Shown: piece by piece, positions 1 to 12,400 of the stretch | Layout: each line of letters begins with the position of its first letter | How positions within the stretch are numbered: the stretch's first letter is position 1 | Source of the DNA: Channallabes apus | Lineage: Eukaryota; Chordata; Actinopteri; Siluriformes; Clariidae | Direction of reading: 5' to 3' | DNA: 64,000 bases | NCBI GenBank assembly: GCA_030522415.1 | Contig: CM060112.1 | Coordinates: forward strand, 6,169,001 to 6,233,000 | Translations under genes and position numbers: made by a program | Notes under the pieces: generated by a model | Seen by the model: the letters and a program-made list of their open reading frames with translations, nothing else | Database searches by the model: none | What the model was told of the DNA's origin: nothing

Positions 1-784
1 AAAAAAATGAGTTCAAATGAAATATAACTAACAATTATAGACTCTGTTATCTGAAAAGAGCGCATTTAAACTGAGTATGCCTATATATGTTTTATTGTAC
101 AAATAATGAATGTTGCATTCGTGACATTATTACACCACTTCTACGTAACGTCGCTGCGAAAGCGCATTGAATGCGGGCTGAAGAGAACAACAACAACAAA
201 AAACACTTTACAGTAGGGGGCGATATGTGCCTATGGCACTACTCCGTCATTATATCGAAGAAGAAGAAGAAGAATGACCGATTAAACCAACATGGTTTTA
301 ACGATGGAAGTGCGACACAGTTACTATCGTGTTGGGAAACAGTCGTGACTAGTTAGTTAGTTAGTTTCTTCAACGTTGCATCGTACAATGGTGGTTAGGC
401 AAAGAGCTACATCGTTGTACGGGAAACGCACCCCAGAACTGCATTTGAAGGAGAAGCAAATGAGCCATATAGAAGACCATAATAAGATTAAAGCTAAAAA
501 TAAGATGCATAAAATAAGAATCATAAAACAACAAATGAGAAATGTTAGTTTTATTGAACATATTAAAAAAAATCCTCAATTAACAGCATACTGTGTAATA
601 AATTTACAATTCACACAATATAACAGACACCAGCAAAATGAGACAAGATGTCACCCAACCTGACAAAGATATTACGTGTCACACTGCTCAACTTAAAGTG
701 CCACAGCATTGTCACAATCTTTCAGTGAAAACAAACAGTCAAAAAGGAGATACTGAACATTCTTGTGCAAGCAAAGTGTACACC
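1..784. other. Unassigned AT-rich flank
   Basis: No convincing gene is seen. A short AGTT microsatellite lies near 349-366 and a GAA run near 258-273. Small open frames here have no recognisable domain and no exon-like boundaries. The paralogous 3'-flank block of the receptor cluster begins only near 785. Confidence 0.5.
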
Positions 785-2434
785 CTGAATTTAAAGAAAT
801 GAAACATGTCTCAGGGCTTAGCGATTGTTTTTGGTAATGATCACTATTGTGTGTGCTCATATCCGCTGTTCTTCGGCTCTCTATTTTCTTACAAGAGTCA
901 CCAATTATTGAAATTATGATTAATCAGTTAAATAAAAATCTTTTTTTTTTTACTTTTTTATTTTATAAATGATGTCTTATTTATATATTAAAAATCCTTA
1001 ATGTTGTTTTAGAGTAACAGAGAAAGCAGCAAGTTTTTATTTATTAATTTATTATTATTTTCTATTTAAGCCATTAAAATATGTTTTGACCATGAAAGAA
1101 TACTGTCACTAAAAGTTTCTCTAGATGGTACTGTTGATCCTCAAACCTGTAAAACTAACTCTTGAAAGCCTGAGGAAACATACTGTAAGTATACTGTAAT
1201 GTGGTTCTTGTAGACACACCCTTGTGAATATCAGGTATTGATCATTTTATGACTTTCACATTGCATTGCAATCTTTTTCTGTCTTCAAACTTTTTTGTTG
1301 AAGTTTGCATAATAACCATTCTTAAACCCTTATAATACAATAACCTCTTTGTTAACAATTCTAGCTTTTATATACAACATTGTAAACAACCAAAAATAGA
1401 TAGGTGACATGCAAGGCAGCTTTACTAGAATGATGAACGCTCCTTCTCATCGTCTGTTTAAAAATAACACATCCTATTTTTGTGGGTAATTATTTTCTAT
1501 ACCCACTGTTCATTCGCCTAATACGTGAAATATATTAAACTTTGTTCTTGTATGTAGATTTTATTAAAACAAAAAAAATGAAAGTGAACACAAATTATTT
1601 TAAACAAAAAATGACCATAAAAACTAAACATACAGTAATACAGTACTATACAAGAGAATTTTACTTATTTTCAGGATTCTCCACTTTTCTGTAATTGATC
1701 AGTTTTTAAAATTTCTCTTCCATTTTTTTTTATTTTTGTGTTCCTCTCGTGAACATCTAGCAGCGATTATAGACTATTTAAACAGTCGAGTTTCTGAGTA
1801 ACTACATTAAACTTTTTATTGTACGAATAGATCATAAACCCTTGAAAATAAACCAGTCCTGAGAATGTAGTGAAAATTTAAATAGCTGACCATTCAGCAC
1901 TGTAACGCCCACCAGCATGAGAGATTAGTGACAAAACATGAAACTTCAAAAAACAAACCTTGAAAAGAAGTGAGCAGCAACCTTGACAAATGAACAAAAG
2001 TGAAAAATGGAAAATAAAATAAAATTAATCAACGAAGAAACCTGGAGAACGCTGAAACCAACGGCGATTTTCTTGTATAGTATTATTGTAAGTTGTTTTT
2101 ATGGTCATTATTGTTTTCATGGTCATTCAATTGTTTATTGATAATTTTATTTTGCTCAATTCCTTTTGGCATTAATCTCATTCCTCATTAGTGATAGCAG
2201 TGTCTCCAGTTGTAATGATACAGTTCCACAAATTATGGATGAGGTCTTGTGTCACTATACTTCAGTCAGTTACACTGCTTTACTCTATCTGGATCGATCA
2301 CTGGATCGAGATTAGAGCTAAATAATCTGTACCATGAATCTCTATTTTGTTTTTCCTCTTCTTGTTTTGTTAAATGTAAAAACACCAGATTAAAAAAAAT
2401 CCACAATAAAGAAACATTTAATACATTTTTTTCA
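785..2434 (+). repeat. 3'-flank duplication block, copy 1, with relic last exon
   Basis: This stretch matches the sequence after receptor 3 (54015-54570, then 56640-56725 and 60200-60690) and the block at 36437-36859. Shared landmarks are the GTGTACACCCTGAATTT-like start, a run reading GCTCATATCCGCTGTTC, and CATAATAACC near 1308. At about 2192-2320 lies a degenerate version of the receptor terminal exon: it resembles the Thr/Ser-rich tail region (ATGATGCAGTTCCACA-like) but no longer keeps a full reading frame. It is probably the tail end of a receptor unit to the left, which would make the window start inside the tandem array. Confidence 0.65.
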
Positions 2435-2449
2435 TTTTATAATTCTTTT

Positions 2450-2730
2450 ACATTTTTACATTTTTTAGCGCACCATGTCGATAGTTGCTCCCTGTTGTAA
2501 CGGGTTTGACGCACGGGCGGCACCATAAACATAAGGCAAGATCTTAGAGAGAAGGTGTCATTTTTTTCAAGGGTTTAAAAAGGGAAAAAGAGGATGTATG
2601 TGCAGGCCTGTGGGCAGTGCCTCGCTGGCATGCGGGCACAGACTGGTGAAAGATGGGCAGAAGCTCCTTAACTGGCACTACTCCTGATTTGGCCGAACCA
2701 GCTCCCTTTTGACTAATTGCTTTCTTCTTC
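2450..2730 (-). mobile_element. Retroposed insertion of unknown family with 15-bp target duplication
   Basis: The block is bounded by the direct repeat TTTTATAATTCTTTT at 2435-2449 and 2731-2745. The left end is T-rich, as expected for a minus-strand copy with an A-rich 3' tail. The paralogous flank at 38870-38960 lacks the insert. The internal 280 bp are GC-richer than the surroundings and match no family I recognise; they could be an unlisted SINE or a processed RNA copy. Confidence 0.55.
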
Positions 2731-2800
2731 TTTTATAATTCTTTTGAATAAAAGCTTATTCTAAATGTAACAATAAAAATACTAGTAGCAGTAGGAGTAG

Positions 2801-2802
<2 letters not shown>

Positions 2803-2835
<33 letters not shown>

Positions 2836-2880
2836 CAACTACAGTATAAAAGATGAGTGAGTGAGTGAGTGAGTGAGTGG
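2803..2880. repeat. ATT and GAGT microsatellites
   Basis: A perfect trinucleotide ATT tract near 2803-2834 is followed, about 20 bp later, by a GAGT tract near 2853-2879. They sit in the spacer before receptor 1. Confidence 0.9.
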
Positions 2881-2934
2881 TTGGTTACAGTAAACTACAG
2901 TATCCCTACAGTATACTAGCAGTTCTGTAGCTAT

Positions 2935-3470
2935 CAATCTATCCTGTACGTGTGCTATTAAGGTGAGTTTGCCAATAAAATGCGTTGCTTTACCAGTGAT
3001 TTTAGTCAAGTTTCTTTCTTGCTAATGCTATGATGCAGCTTGTGCTCTAGGGGACAATAGAGGCCTACACTGACATGGAGTAACAGATATCATCAGTAAA
3101 GTTAATACTGGACACTTAGAGGAAACACAACTCAACTGAAGGAAGATGCTCACATGATGACGATCAATATGAAACACACACACCTTCATATGATTGTCTA
3201 CACACTGTAACTGACCAGAGGCCCATTTTATGTCTAAAATTTTAAAGCTCCTGAGTTGCGAGTATGTCTCTCACACATACACTTGTTGAGCAGTTCTTTC
3301 TTACCCTGCTTACAAGAGGAAGTGGGTGCAGCATCACACTCTGTTTAAGACACATACAGTATAAAGACATGAGTACACTCACAGAGCAGGACAGAGACAG
3401 TAACAGGACAGGAGCTTTAATATCTTCCTGAAGTGGAGTTGGTGTGGAGATGTGTGAGTGTGAACTCAGG
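2935..3470 (+). promoter_or_regulatory. Conserved 5' flank and 5' UTR of receptor 1
   Basis: About 500 bp upstream of the start codon recur before receptor 2 (39375-39790), before receptor 3 (47280-47756) and in part at 61330-61369 plus 62833-62940. Shared strings include CAAGTTTCTTTCTTGCT near 3008 and ACAGAGCAGGACAGAGACAG near 3381. Conservation in front of each copy suggests promoter and 5' UTR function. No TATA box can be assigned with confidence. Confidence 0.55.
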
Positions 3471-6400
3471 ATGAAGATCCTCCTCATCTTCACCCTCTGC
3501 CTGATCTCTGGTAAAGAAATGCACTTCAGAATAATCCTCAATCTCAGCAGCAGTGTTACATGAAGGAAGGTTTTGCTCAGATGGATGTTTGGTGTTTTGT
3601 TAGATGGAGGAGATTCCAAGGCAGTAACAGGATATTCAGGAGGAGGAGTCCTTATCAAGTGCACGTATGATACAGGATACACACAAAACAAGAAATATTT
3701 CTGTAAGGGTTCAACACCAGGCTGTTCTGACCAAATAAAGACAGGAGCTAAAAACAAGTGGATAAACTCAAAAAGATTCTCACTGTATGAAGACACCAAA
3801 TCAGCAGCGATCAGGGTGATGATCAGAGAACTGACTGTACAGGACACTGGGACGTACCACTGTGGAGTTGATATACAATCACGGATAGACATTTACACAC
3901 CAGTGGAGCTGAAGGTAAAGGAAGGTGAGTCTACCACCACTGATATTAGCAGACACACACAATACAAAACACAAAGTAATCATACTTCATTACTATACTT
4001 TAGACTATATTTTATGATTTATATAAATAATAAATTATTTTTGATGATTCACATAGTCAGACCATGATTTTATTTGTATTTCCCTTTTTCATTGCTGAGA
4101 CTTTATTTGCTGATTATAATTTAAATACCCAATTAGATATAAATCTGTCCCTACCTGGCTATTGAACTCACTCTTTTTAACTCACTCGTTTAATTCAATG
4201 GGTTAATTTCAGTTAATTCATGGCTTATCTTAGGAAGGATTTATTGTTCCAGTGTGTGTTTATGAAATGTTTTAATCCTCAAATCTGACTTTTTTATTCC
4301 GGTTGTCCTGCATTGCTCTGTGTGCCTGACCTTTAACCTCTGCCTTTTTTAACCATAAGTTTATTCACTGATTTCTCATTGGAATTTCTCCCCGTATGAT
4401 GACAGGGCAAAACAATTAACTTGTATTTAAAAAAAAAAAAAGTATTAAAAATGTAACTGGGCAGGACTTCACCAAACCATCCAATTAAGAAACATACAAT
4501 AAATAAATAAATTAACCAAAATTTGTTTTACAATAAATTTAAATAAATTAACCTGTTTAGAAACATCTGTAGCTCTTCAAACTTCCAGGAATTGCACAAA
4601 ATAATCACAATGTCCCCATTTGAAGGTTTTTTTATTCAGGCTGCTACACATACAGTAGGTAGAAGAATGCTGCCATGATTAATGTACTGTATCGGTGTTG
4701 TGAGAACTGTATTTATATGACTTGAAGCATACACGAACAGCAAAAGTTCACAGTGTGTAGAAAGGCAGTGATGGTGTGCTGAGCAAATTTCAGGAAAGTT
4801 TTGTGTCCAAAAAGATATAGTAGGAAATGTCATAATTCACACTGTTTGATCACTTTTCCTGATTTGCAGATCTGTCCTATGAGAAGTCCATCAGTAAGAC
4901 TGTTCTTGTAGGAGGAGATTTGAGCATCAGGTGTAAATACCCAGAATCCCTCAGGAGTAATCCCAAGTTTCTCTGCAAGATGAGGCTGAAAGATTCTGCT
5001 TGCTCGTATAAAAAAACTATTAATGAAAGTGAAAAACACATAATTATGGGTAAATTCTCCCTGTATGATGACAGAGAAAGACCAATCTTGAGTGTGAGTA
5101 TTAGAAATGTAACTGAGCGAGACTCTGGTGAATACTGGTGTGGAGCTGAAGCAGCCTGGGAATCTGATGATGGATACAAGGTTTATTTCACACAGATCAA
5201 CCTGACAGTTACTGGTGAGTTTGTCTAGACACACTGCATTAATTATCTTGTCACTACAGAGGCTTTGTGTGGAGAACAGAGTCAGTACACGTCCTGACCA
5301 GTGATAGTCTTGGACAGTTTGGCATGGGATTGAAGTGATCTAACTCATACAGTATACAGTAGTTTGTTACACTGACTTCTATCCTTTCAGATTGAATAGT
5401 GTATTAGGTTCAAAGATAGTTCTGTGCATGTGTGTATTTTTGCTTCACTTCACTTGCTGTGAGATAGCAGAAGTAAATTTCACATACACTAAACATTGAA
5501 TTCATTCATTCATTCATCTTCTATACCGCTTTATCCTGTATTTAGGGTTGCGGGGACCTGGAGCCTATCCTAGGAGACTCTGGGCAATTAGTCTAATCTG
5601 CATGTGTTTGGACTGTGGGAGGAAACCGGAGTACCCGGAGGAAACCCACCAAGCATGGGGAGAACATGCAAACTCCATGCACACAGAGACGGGAATCGAG
5701 CCTGGCCGGGAATCGAACCCGGACCCTGGAGGTGCAAGGCGACAGTGCTAAATTGAATTTCTTTTCAAATATTTAGATTCAAGTGTTTCAACCTGGATAC
5801 CAACACAACCTTCATCATCATCATCATCAAAATTTTCCACATCACCATCACCCTCCTCATTACTGTTATCATCAACACCATCATCGTTACTATCATCATT
5901 ATTATACACACCGTTAGCACCACATTCATCATCATCACCTGCATCGTTGTCATTTTCATCCTCCTCCTCCTCCTCATCTTCATCATCATCTTTCTCTCAG
6001 TCTACTTCAGCTTCTCAACCAGCAGGTGATTTTGATAAGATGCACATCACACCCATGATTTAACTCCAGGGCCCATATTTACTAAGTGTCTCAGAATCAC
6101 TCATAAGAATCGTGTTCTAACTACCTCAGAGTAGGACATACTGTACAAATTATTTATAAAGCTTCCTATTCTTACGTTCGGCAAGGAATATGACAGTTTT
6201 TCAATGACACTGAAAGCTGCAAAGCAGGCTGCACGTTATAGTGGTTGTTGTAGTTTTTACAGGTTTGAGTGACTACAAACAGTGAAAAAATTAAGTTCTG
6301 AAATCAGCGTCAGCTATGTGAAAGCTTTATGCACACAGACTAAACTTCTAGATGCCGGACACGTTGCATGACGTTATTCTAATCCCAATTGCTCCCAACC

Positions 6401-9400
6401 ACAACTGTTTAAAGGCCCTATGATAGAGCTGTGTAGGACGGTCATAATATGATCAGTTAATTTTATTATTCACGACACTGTTGGCTGTGTCACTGTTTTA
6501 AAGCTGCATCTTCACTGTTATTAAAAACCATACAGTATCAGTCACCTACAGAGACAGCATACGACATGTTCATTAATGGACCAGTTACATAACACACACA
6601 AGGTTTAAAAGAAATTTTTAAAAATATTTTTATTATTTATTTAATGTGTCTTTTATGAGCTATGTGTCACACAATGTTAGTAACATCTCTCCTCTGTGCA
6701 CGTCTCTGCCTGAACGCCATTTCCTCACTACTCCTAACCAGACACCACCGGAGCTCTCCTGCATTTTGGTGGAGATGCGAGTGATTTCTAGTTTTAAGAT
6801 TATTGATAAATAGCTTTTACTTTTACTCTTACTCCTAAAGGTAGGACCAATACTCTGAGATACTTAGTAAATACAGGCCCTGATCTCTTATATGATCTGT
6901 ATGTAGGTTAAAGTGTCGGTTTCTCTTCCAGAATTTCCAGCTTCCACCGTGATCATTGTGCCTGTAATTATTTTGCTGATTGTGATTGTTATCACAATCC
7001 TCACTTTGACTCTACAAAAGACATGCAAGTTGCAAGGTAACACATTATCAAGCATATAGCTCGATTAGAGCTTGGACATATATAGTTTTTGTTTTTACAA
7101 AGCTGTATTTACTCATCCATGTAAAAGATAGAACACCAACATATAAAAAGAATAGAAGGATTTTCCTAAAATTATTTGGAAACTCAATCAGGTTAAACTA
7201 ATCACCTTCTCAATGGCACACAAACCTTTGTACATCTAGACTTCCCCACTCTTCTTTGCAGAACTGCTTAAGCTGAGTTAAATTTGATGTTCCCTAGCAA
7301 GGCTACACTTGATGCTGCGTGAAAACGCTATGGGAACCAGTTTGTCGCGTTGCCGGTCGTTGAAGCATGCTGTGAAAACACGCCAAAGTTTTTGGCTATA
7401 TATAACCTCGACAGGTGACGTCATCTGATTAGATGTAGGTGGAGGTTATAAAAACAGGTGAGCCGGCAACGACCTCAGATCATTTGTCTTCAGCCTTGTT
7501 GTGAAGCGTGCTTGTGATAAACCAGCAAAATAATAAGGTGTTTAACTCACCAATTTGACGAGTTTAAATCCCTCCGTGTGTGATAATCCATATCGGAGTG
7601 CGATCTCTACACTGCTTCGACTAGTGCTGCGCGCGCCGCGCATTCCGTGAGAAGCTGCGAGCCACCGCGCGTTCCTGGCTTAAAACTCGTGCATCTGACA
7701 GAGCTGCGGCAGACGGAGGTAAGAAAACTCCTTTCTTCTGCGTTGTCATCAAGAGGATTTCTCTCTTGTTTACCGGAGATGGAAATAGCCTTAAGCACTT
7801 AAAAAAAAAAAAAAAAAAAAAACTCCAAGCAGTAGACGGAAGCAGCTTCTGTCGGGTGGCCGGGGGGCGGAGCCTCAATGACGCTCTTCCCCCCCCCCCA
7901 AACCCCCCCACCCCCTCTTAGCTCTCTTCATATGAGTTAACCCTTTCATGGAGTAGGCTGTATTCATGCTGTGTTTTTCCTGCCATCGACTTATTTGTTT
8001 ATTTAAATATAGTCGATGTGGAAATGCGGGATTGTATGATGACACCCAGATAGCAGAGACGCTTCACAGGCTATCTCTCTCCTGGGACATCATCCTCCCT
8101 GGTAAGCTTATACTTCCTTTCTAGCTGTGTAGACTTTTATCTTCCCTAGAGGGAAAAGCTTTTCAGGCAGTGGGTCAGCTTGGTGCTCCACTGCACACAG
8201 GAGGTCAGACTGAATAAAAAAAAATATATATATATATATGTATACTGTATGTGTGTGTGTGTGTAAAATAAAATAAATGGGGGTGGCCCCCCAATAGGGA
8301 GAGTCACCCAGAATTCCTTTTTAACGAATAAGTGTTCTCCCTGGCACCCCCAGGAGGTCGGTGTTTTGCTCCGCCACCACTGGTGTTTCGGGCAACATCA
8401 GTCTCCAATAGGCTGTTAGTTCTTCGGTTTTTCCTGCCATGCTTCAGGATGCCGAACATCTAACACCCCCCCCCCATTTAACCAAGCAGCCGAAACTTTT
8501 GCCCTTTTATGAGAAACTGGCAGCGTGGAAGCTACTGCCAAGTATATCTCCTTGGGTACTAAGCACTGGAGAGAGGAACTACAGGATTCAGTTCTCACTT
8601 CACCTTCTGTGTTTTCAATGGCGTGGCCTCCACTTCCATGAAACCGGAAGGTGCACATCTCCTGACAGAAGTTGCTGGGTATGGGGTCATGGAACATGTT
8701 CCCCTACCAGACAGTGAGTCAGACTACTATAATCAGTATTCCTGGCAGAGGAACGAGGGGCTGCGCCCAAATTTTTAGATCTCACGGGCTGTACCGCTAT
8801 CTAAAATAAACAATACAGTTCAATGTTGACTGTTAAAGTGATTGCTCTCAATCCTACCAAGCGATTGATTTGTGACAATCGATTGAAGGACGCTTACTTT
8901 CATATAGAATACTCCCCAACACAGGAAAGACCTGAGGTTCGCTTTTGGGGGCCAAGCTTACCAGTATCGGGTCCTTTCAGTCAGTCTAGCTTTCTCACCA
9001 GCACATAGATAGATAGATAGTTTATTTCAGTTCAACACTGAAAAAGGTGTAGGCTGAAGCCTTGCTTATTATGCCTACCCTTTGTACATCAACAAATGAT
9101 GAGCGACACTTTACAGTAAATTGCACAAAATATTGTCAACAAATATTGTCACTTGTGCACATAAACAAAACATGTCAAAATTAATTATTCTTTCACTTGG
9201 GAAGAGAAGAGAAATTTGGAAAAGAAAATAATCATGTCTATATACAGTATATATATTACTTTATGTCATATATTCACTAAACACCTTGTCTTTAAACATT
9301 TTTTTAAATCTATGAAGTGAATTACATAATTTTAATTCCATATCACATTTATTCCATAAATTAACCCCTTTAACGGAAATGCATTTATTCTTTAAATTTG

Positions 9401-12400
9401 TTCTGGCCCTTATTTTGCTAAACATGAACATTCCTCTTAGACAGTAGTACTGGCTGACTTTAATTTTGAACAGCCTCTGGATGCAGCTGGGAAGTAAATT
9501 ATTATAGGCTTTATACATTATTTGTGCAGTATACAAATCAACTAGATCCACAAATTTCAAAACTTTAGATTTTATAAACAATTTATTTGTGTGTTCATAA
9601 TAATCGTCCTTATTAACAATCCTTGTTGCTTTTTTTTGTAACACAGATATTGGGTTTAAATAAGTTTTATAAGTATGCCCCCATACCTCCACACAATAAG
9701 TGATGTATGGAAATATGAGTGTACAATACAATATGCGTAATGTTTTATTATCCAATACATACTTTAATCTGTTAAGAATTCCAACTGATTTAGAGATTTT
9801 TGTCTTAATAAAATTAATATGTGGTTTCCAATTCAGTTTGTTGTCAATTATTACTCCCAAAAATTTAATTTCGGAGACTCTTTCTATTTCCTCATTATTA
9901 ATTCTTATTTTCACATCATGATTAATTTTTTGATTACTAAAAATTATGAACTTAGTTTTAGTCAAATTCAATGAAAGCTTACTATCATCTAACCAACTTT
10001 TAAGCCTCAGCAATTCATTTTCCACTGTGTTCAGAAGCTGTTTCAAATTTTTACCTGATAAATATAGTGTCATCAGCAAATAATAAAAATTTTAATACAT
10101 TGGACACTTTATCAATATCATTAACATACAACACAAATAATTTAGGGCCGAATACTGAACCTTGTGGAACACCGCATGTAACTTCCACATATTAAAATGC
10201 ATGGATGTAGTTCTGGCTGTTACGACTACCAGGGCATCCATATTTGAATTACATAGACGACTGGCTGGCCCAGTCTCATTAGCTAGCGCTTCGACATCAG
10301 CATGTCGTCCTAGCTCATCTTGTCTCTTAGGATTGAGACCCAACGCCACGAAAGCATGCTCTTTCCTGTTCTGAGGATTGGGTGTCACATGAGATTCGAT
10401 CCTAAGCGGGCACAGCTGTCTCCCGCTCGTGTCGAATCCATTAACAACACCCTCAAGGAAATCAAGCTAGACCAAGAAAGTGACCATCACTTTCAGAGAT
10501 CTTAGCTCTTATGGCAGCCGTATCCACGGTGACCCTTGGGCCTGCCCATGAGAGCATTTCAGTTGTGGCTAAGACAGGGGATTTCACTCTAGGGCCAATC
10601 CCCAACAGGGGTTACGCGCCAGGTGCTTCGTACCCGTCCTATGTGGTTCAGACCCCGGGTTCTGACTCTGGGTCCCACTCTAAGTTCGTCTTGTCGTCGC
10701 AGATGCTAACGACAGATGCTTCCCTCACGGGCGGGGGTCTTAGGTGACCATCCCAGCCCAAGGGTGCTGGAGAGGCCTTCTTCTCGCACGGCACATCAAT
10801 TGCCTCGAAATGATGGCTCTATTTCTCGCCCTAAAGCACTTCCTCCAGCGGTTGAGAGTGCCATGTCCCATTGTGGGTGGACATCACTATGGCAAGTCTC
10901 ATATATTAATCGCCAGGGCGGACTGTGCTCGCGCCGCTGAATAGCTAGTGCACCAGGTTCCTGTCCCTCAGCGCGATTTACGGTCCAGGGCATATGAATG
11001 TGAGAGCAGTTGTAACTGCCCAGTCAATCTCTGACACACGGGGAATGGAAACCCCACCCCGAAGTGGTCAGTCAATCTCGGTGAGATTTCATGCAGCAGA
11101 GGTGGACCGCTTTGCTTCGCAAGATCAGCAAATGTCCCCTTTGCTACTCCCTGACTCTGGATCTATTATCCCTCTTCAAAAGCTTATGCCCTCAAATGGA
11201 ATGTTTTTTAAAAGTGGAGAGGCCTTCTTCTCGTACGGCACATCAATTGCCTCGAAATGATGGCTCTATTTCTCGCCCTAAAGCACTTCCTCCAGCGGTT
11301 GAGAGTGCCATGTCCCATTGTGGGTGGACATCACTATGGCAAGTCTCATATATTAATCGCCAGGGCGGACTGTGCTCGCGCCGCTGAATAGCTAGCGCAC
11401 CAGGTTCCTGTCCCTCAGCGCGATTTACGGTCCAGGGCATATGAATGTGAGAGCAGTTGTAACTGCCCAGTCAATCGCTGACACACGGGGAATGGAAACC
11501 CCACCGCGAAGTGGTCAGTCAATCTCGTGAGATTCATGCAGCAGAGGTGGACCGCTTTGCCTCGCAAGATCAGCAAATGTCCCCTTTGCTACTCCCTGAC
11601 TCTGGATCTATTATCCCTCTTCAAGAGCTTATGCCTCAAATGGAATGTTTTTTAAAAGTGGAGAGGCCTTCTTCTCGTACGGCACATCAATTGCCTCGAA
11701 ATGATGGCTCTATTTCTCGCCCTAAAGCACTTCCTCCAGCGGTTGAGAGTGCCATGTCCCATTGTGGGTGGACATCACTATGGCAAGTCTCATATATTAA
11801 TCGCCAGGGCGGACTGTGCTCGCGCCGCTGAATAGCTAGCGCACCAGGTTCCTGTCCCTCAGCGCGATTTACGGTCCAGGGCATATGAATGTGAGAGCAG
11901 TTGTAACTGCCCAGTCAATCGCTGACACACGGGGAATGGAAACCCCACCCCGAAGTGGTCAGTCAATCTCGTGAGATTCATGCAGCAGAGGTGGACCGCT
12001 TTGCCTCGCAAGATCAGCAAATGTCCCCTTTGCTACTCCCTGACTCTGGATCTATTATCCCTCTTCAAGAGCTTATGCCTCAAATGGAATGTTTTTTAAA
12101 AGTGGAGAGGCCTTCTTCTCGTACGGCACATCAATTGCCTCGAAATGATGGCTCTATTTCTCGCCCTAAAGCACTTCCTCCAGCGGTTGAGAGTGCCATG
12201 TCCCATTGTGGGTGGACATCACTATGGCAAGTCTCATATATTAATCGCCAGGGCGGACTGTGCTCGCGCCGCTGAATAGCTAGCGCACCAGGTTCCTGTC
12301 CCTCAGCGCGATTTACATTCCAGGGCATATGAATGTGAGAGCAGTTGTAACTGTCCAGTCAATCTCTGACACACGGGGAATGGTAACCCCACCCCGAAGT

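Noticed and set aside
3242..3892. 216-codon minus-strand frame over receptor 1
   Set aside because: Antisense shadow of the signal and first Ig exons. The same shadow appears at receptor 3 (47624-48196), and it has no domain.
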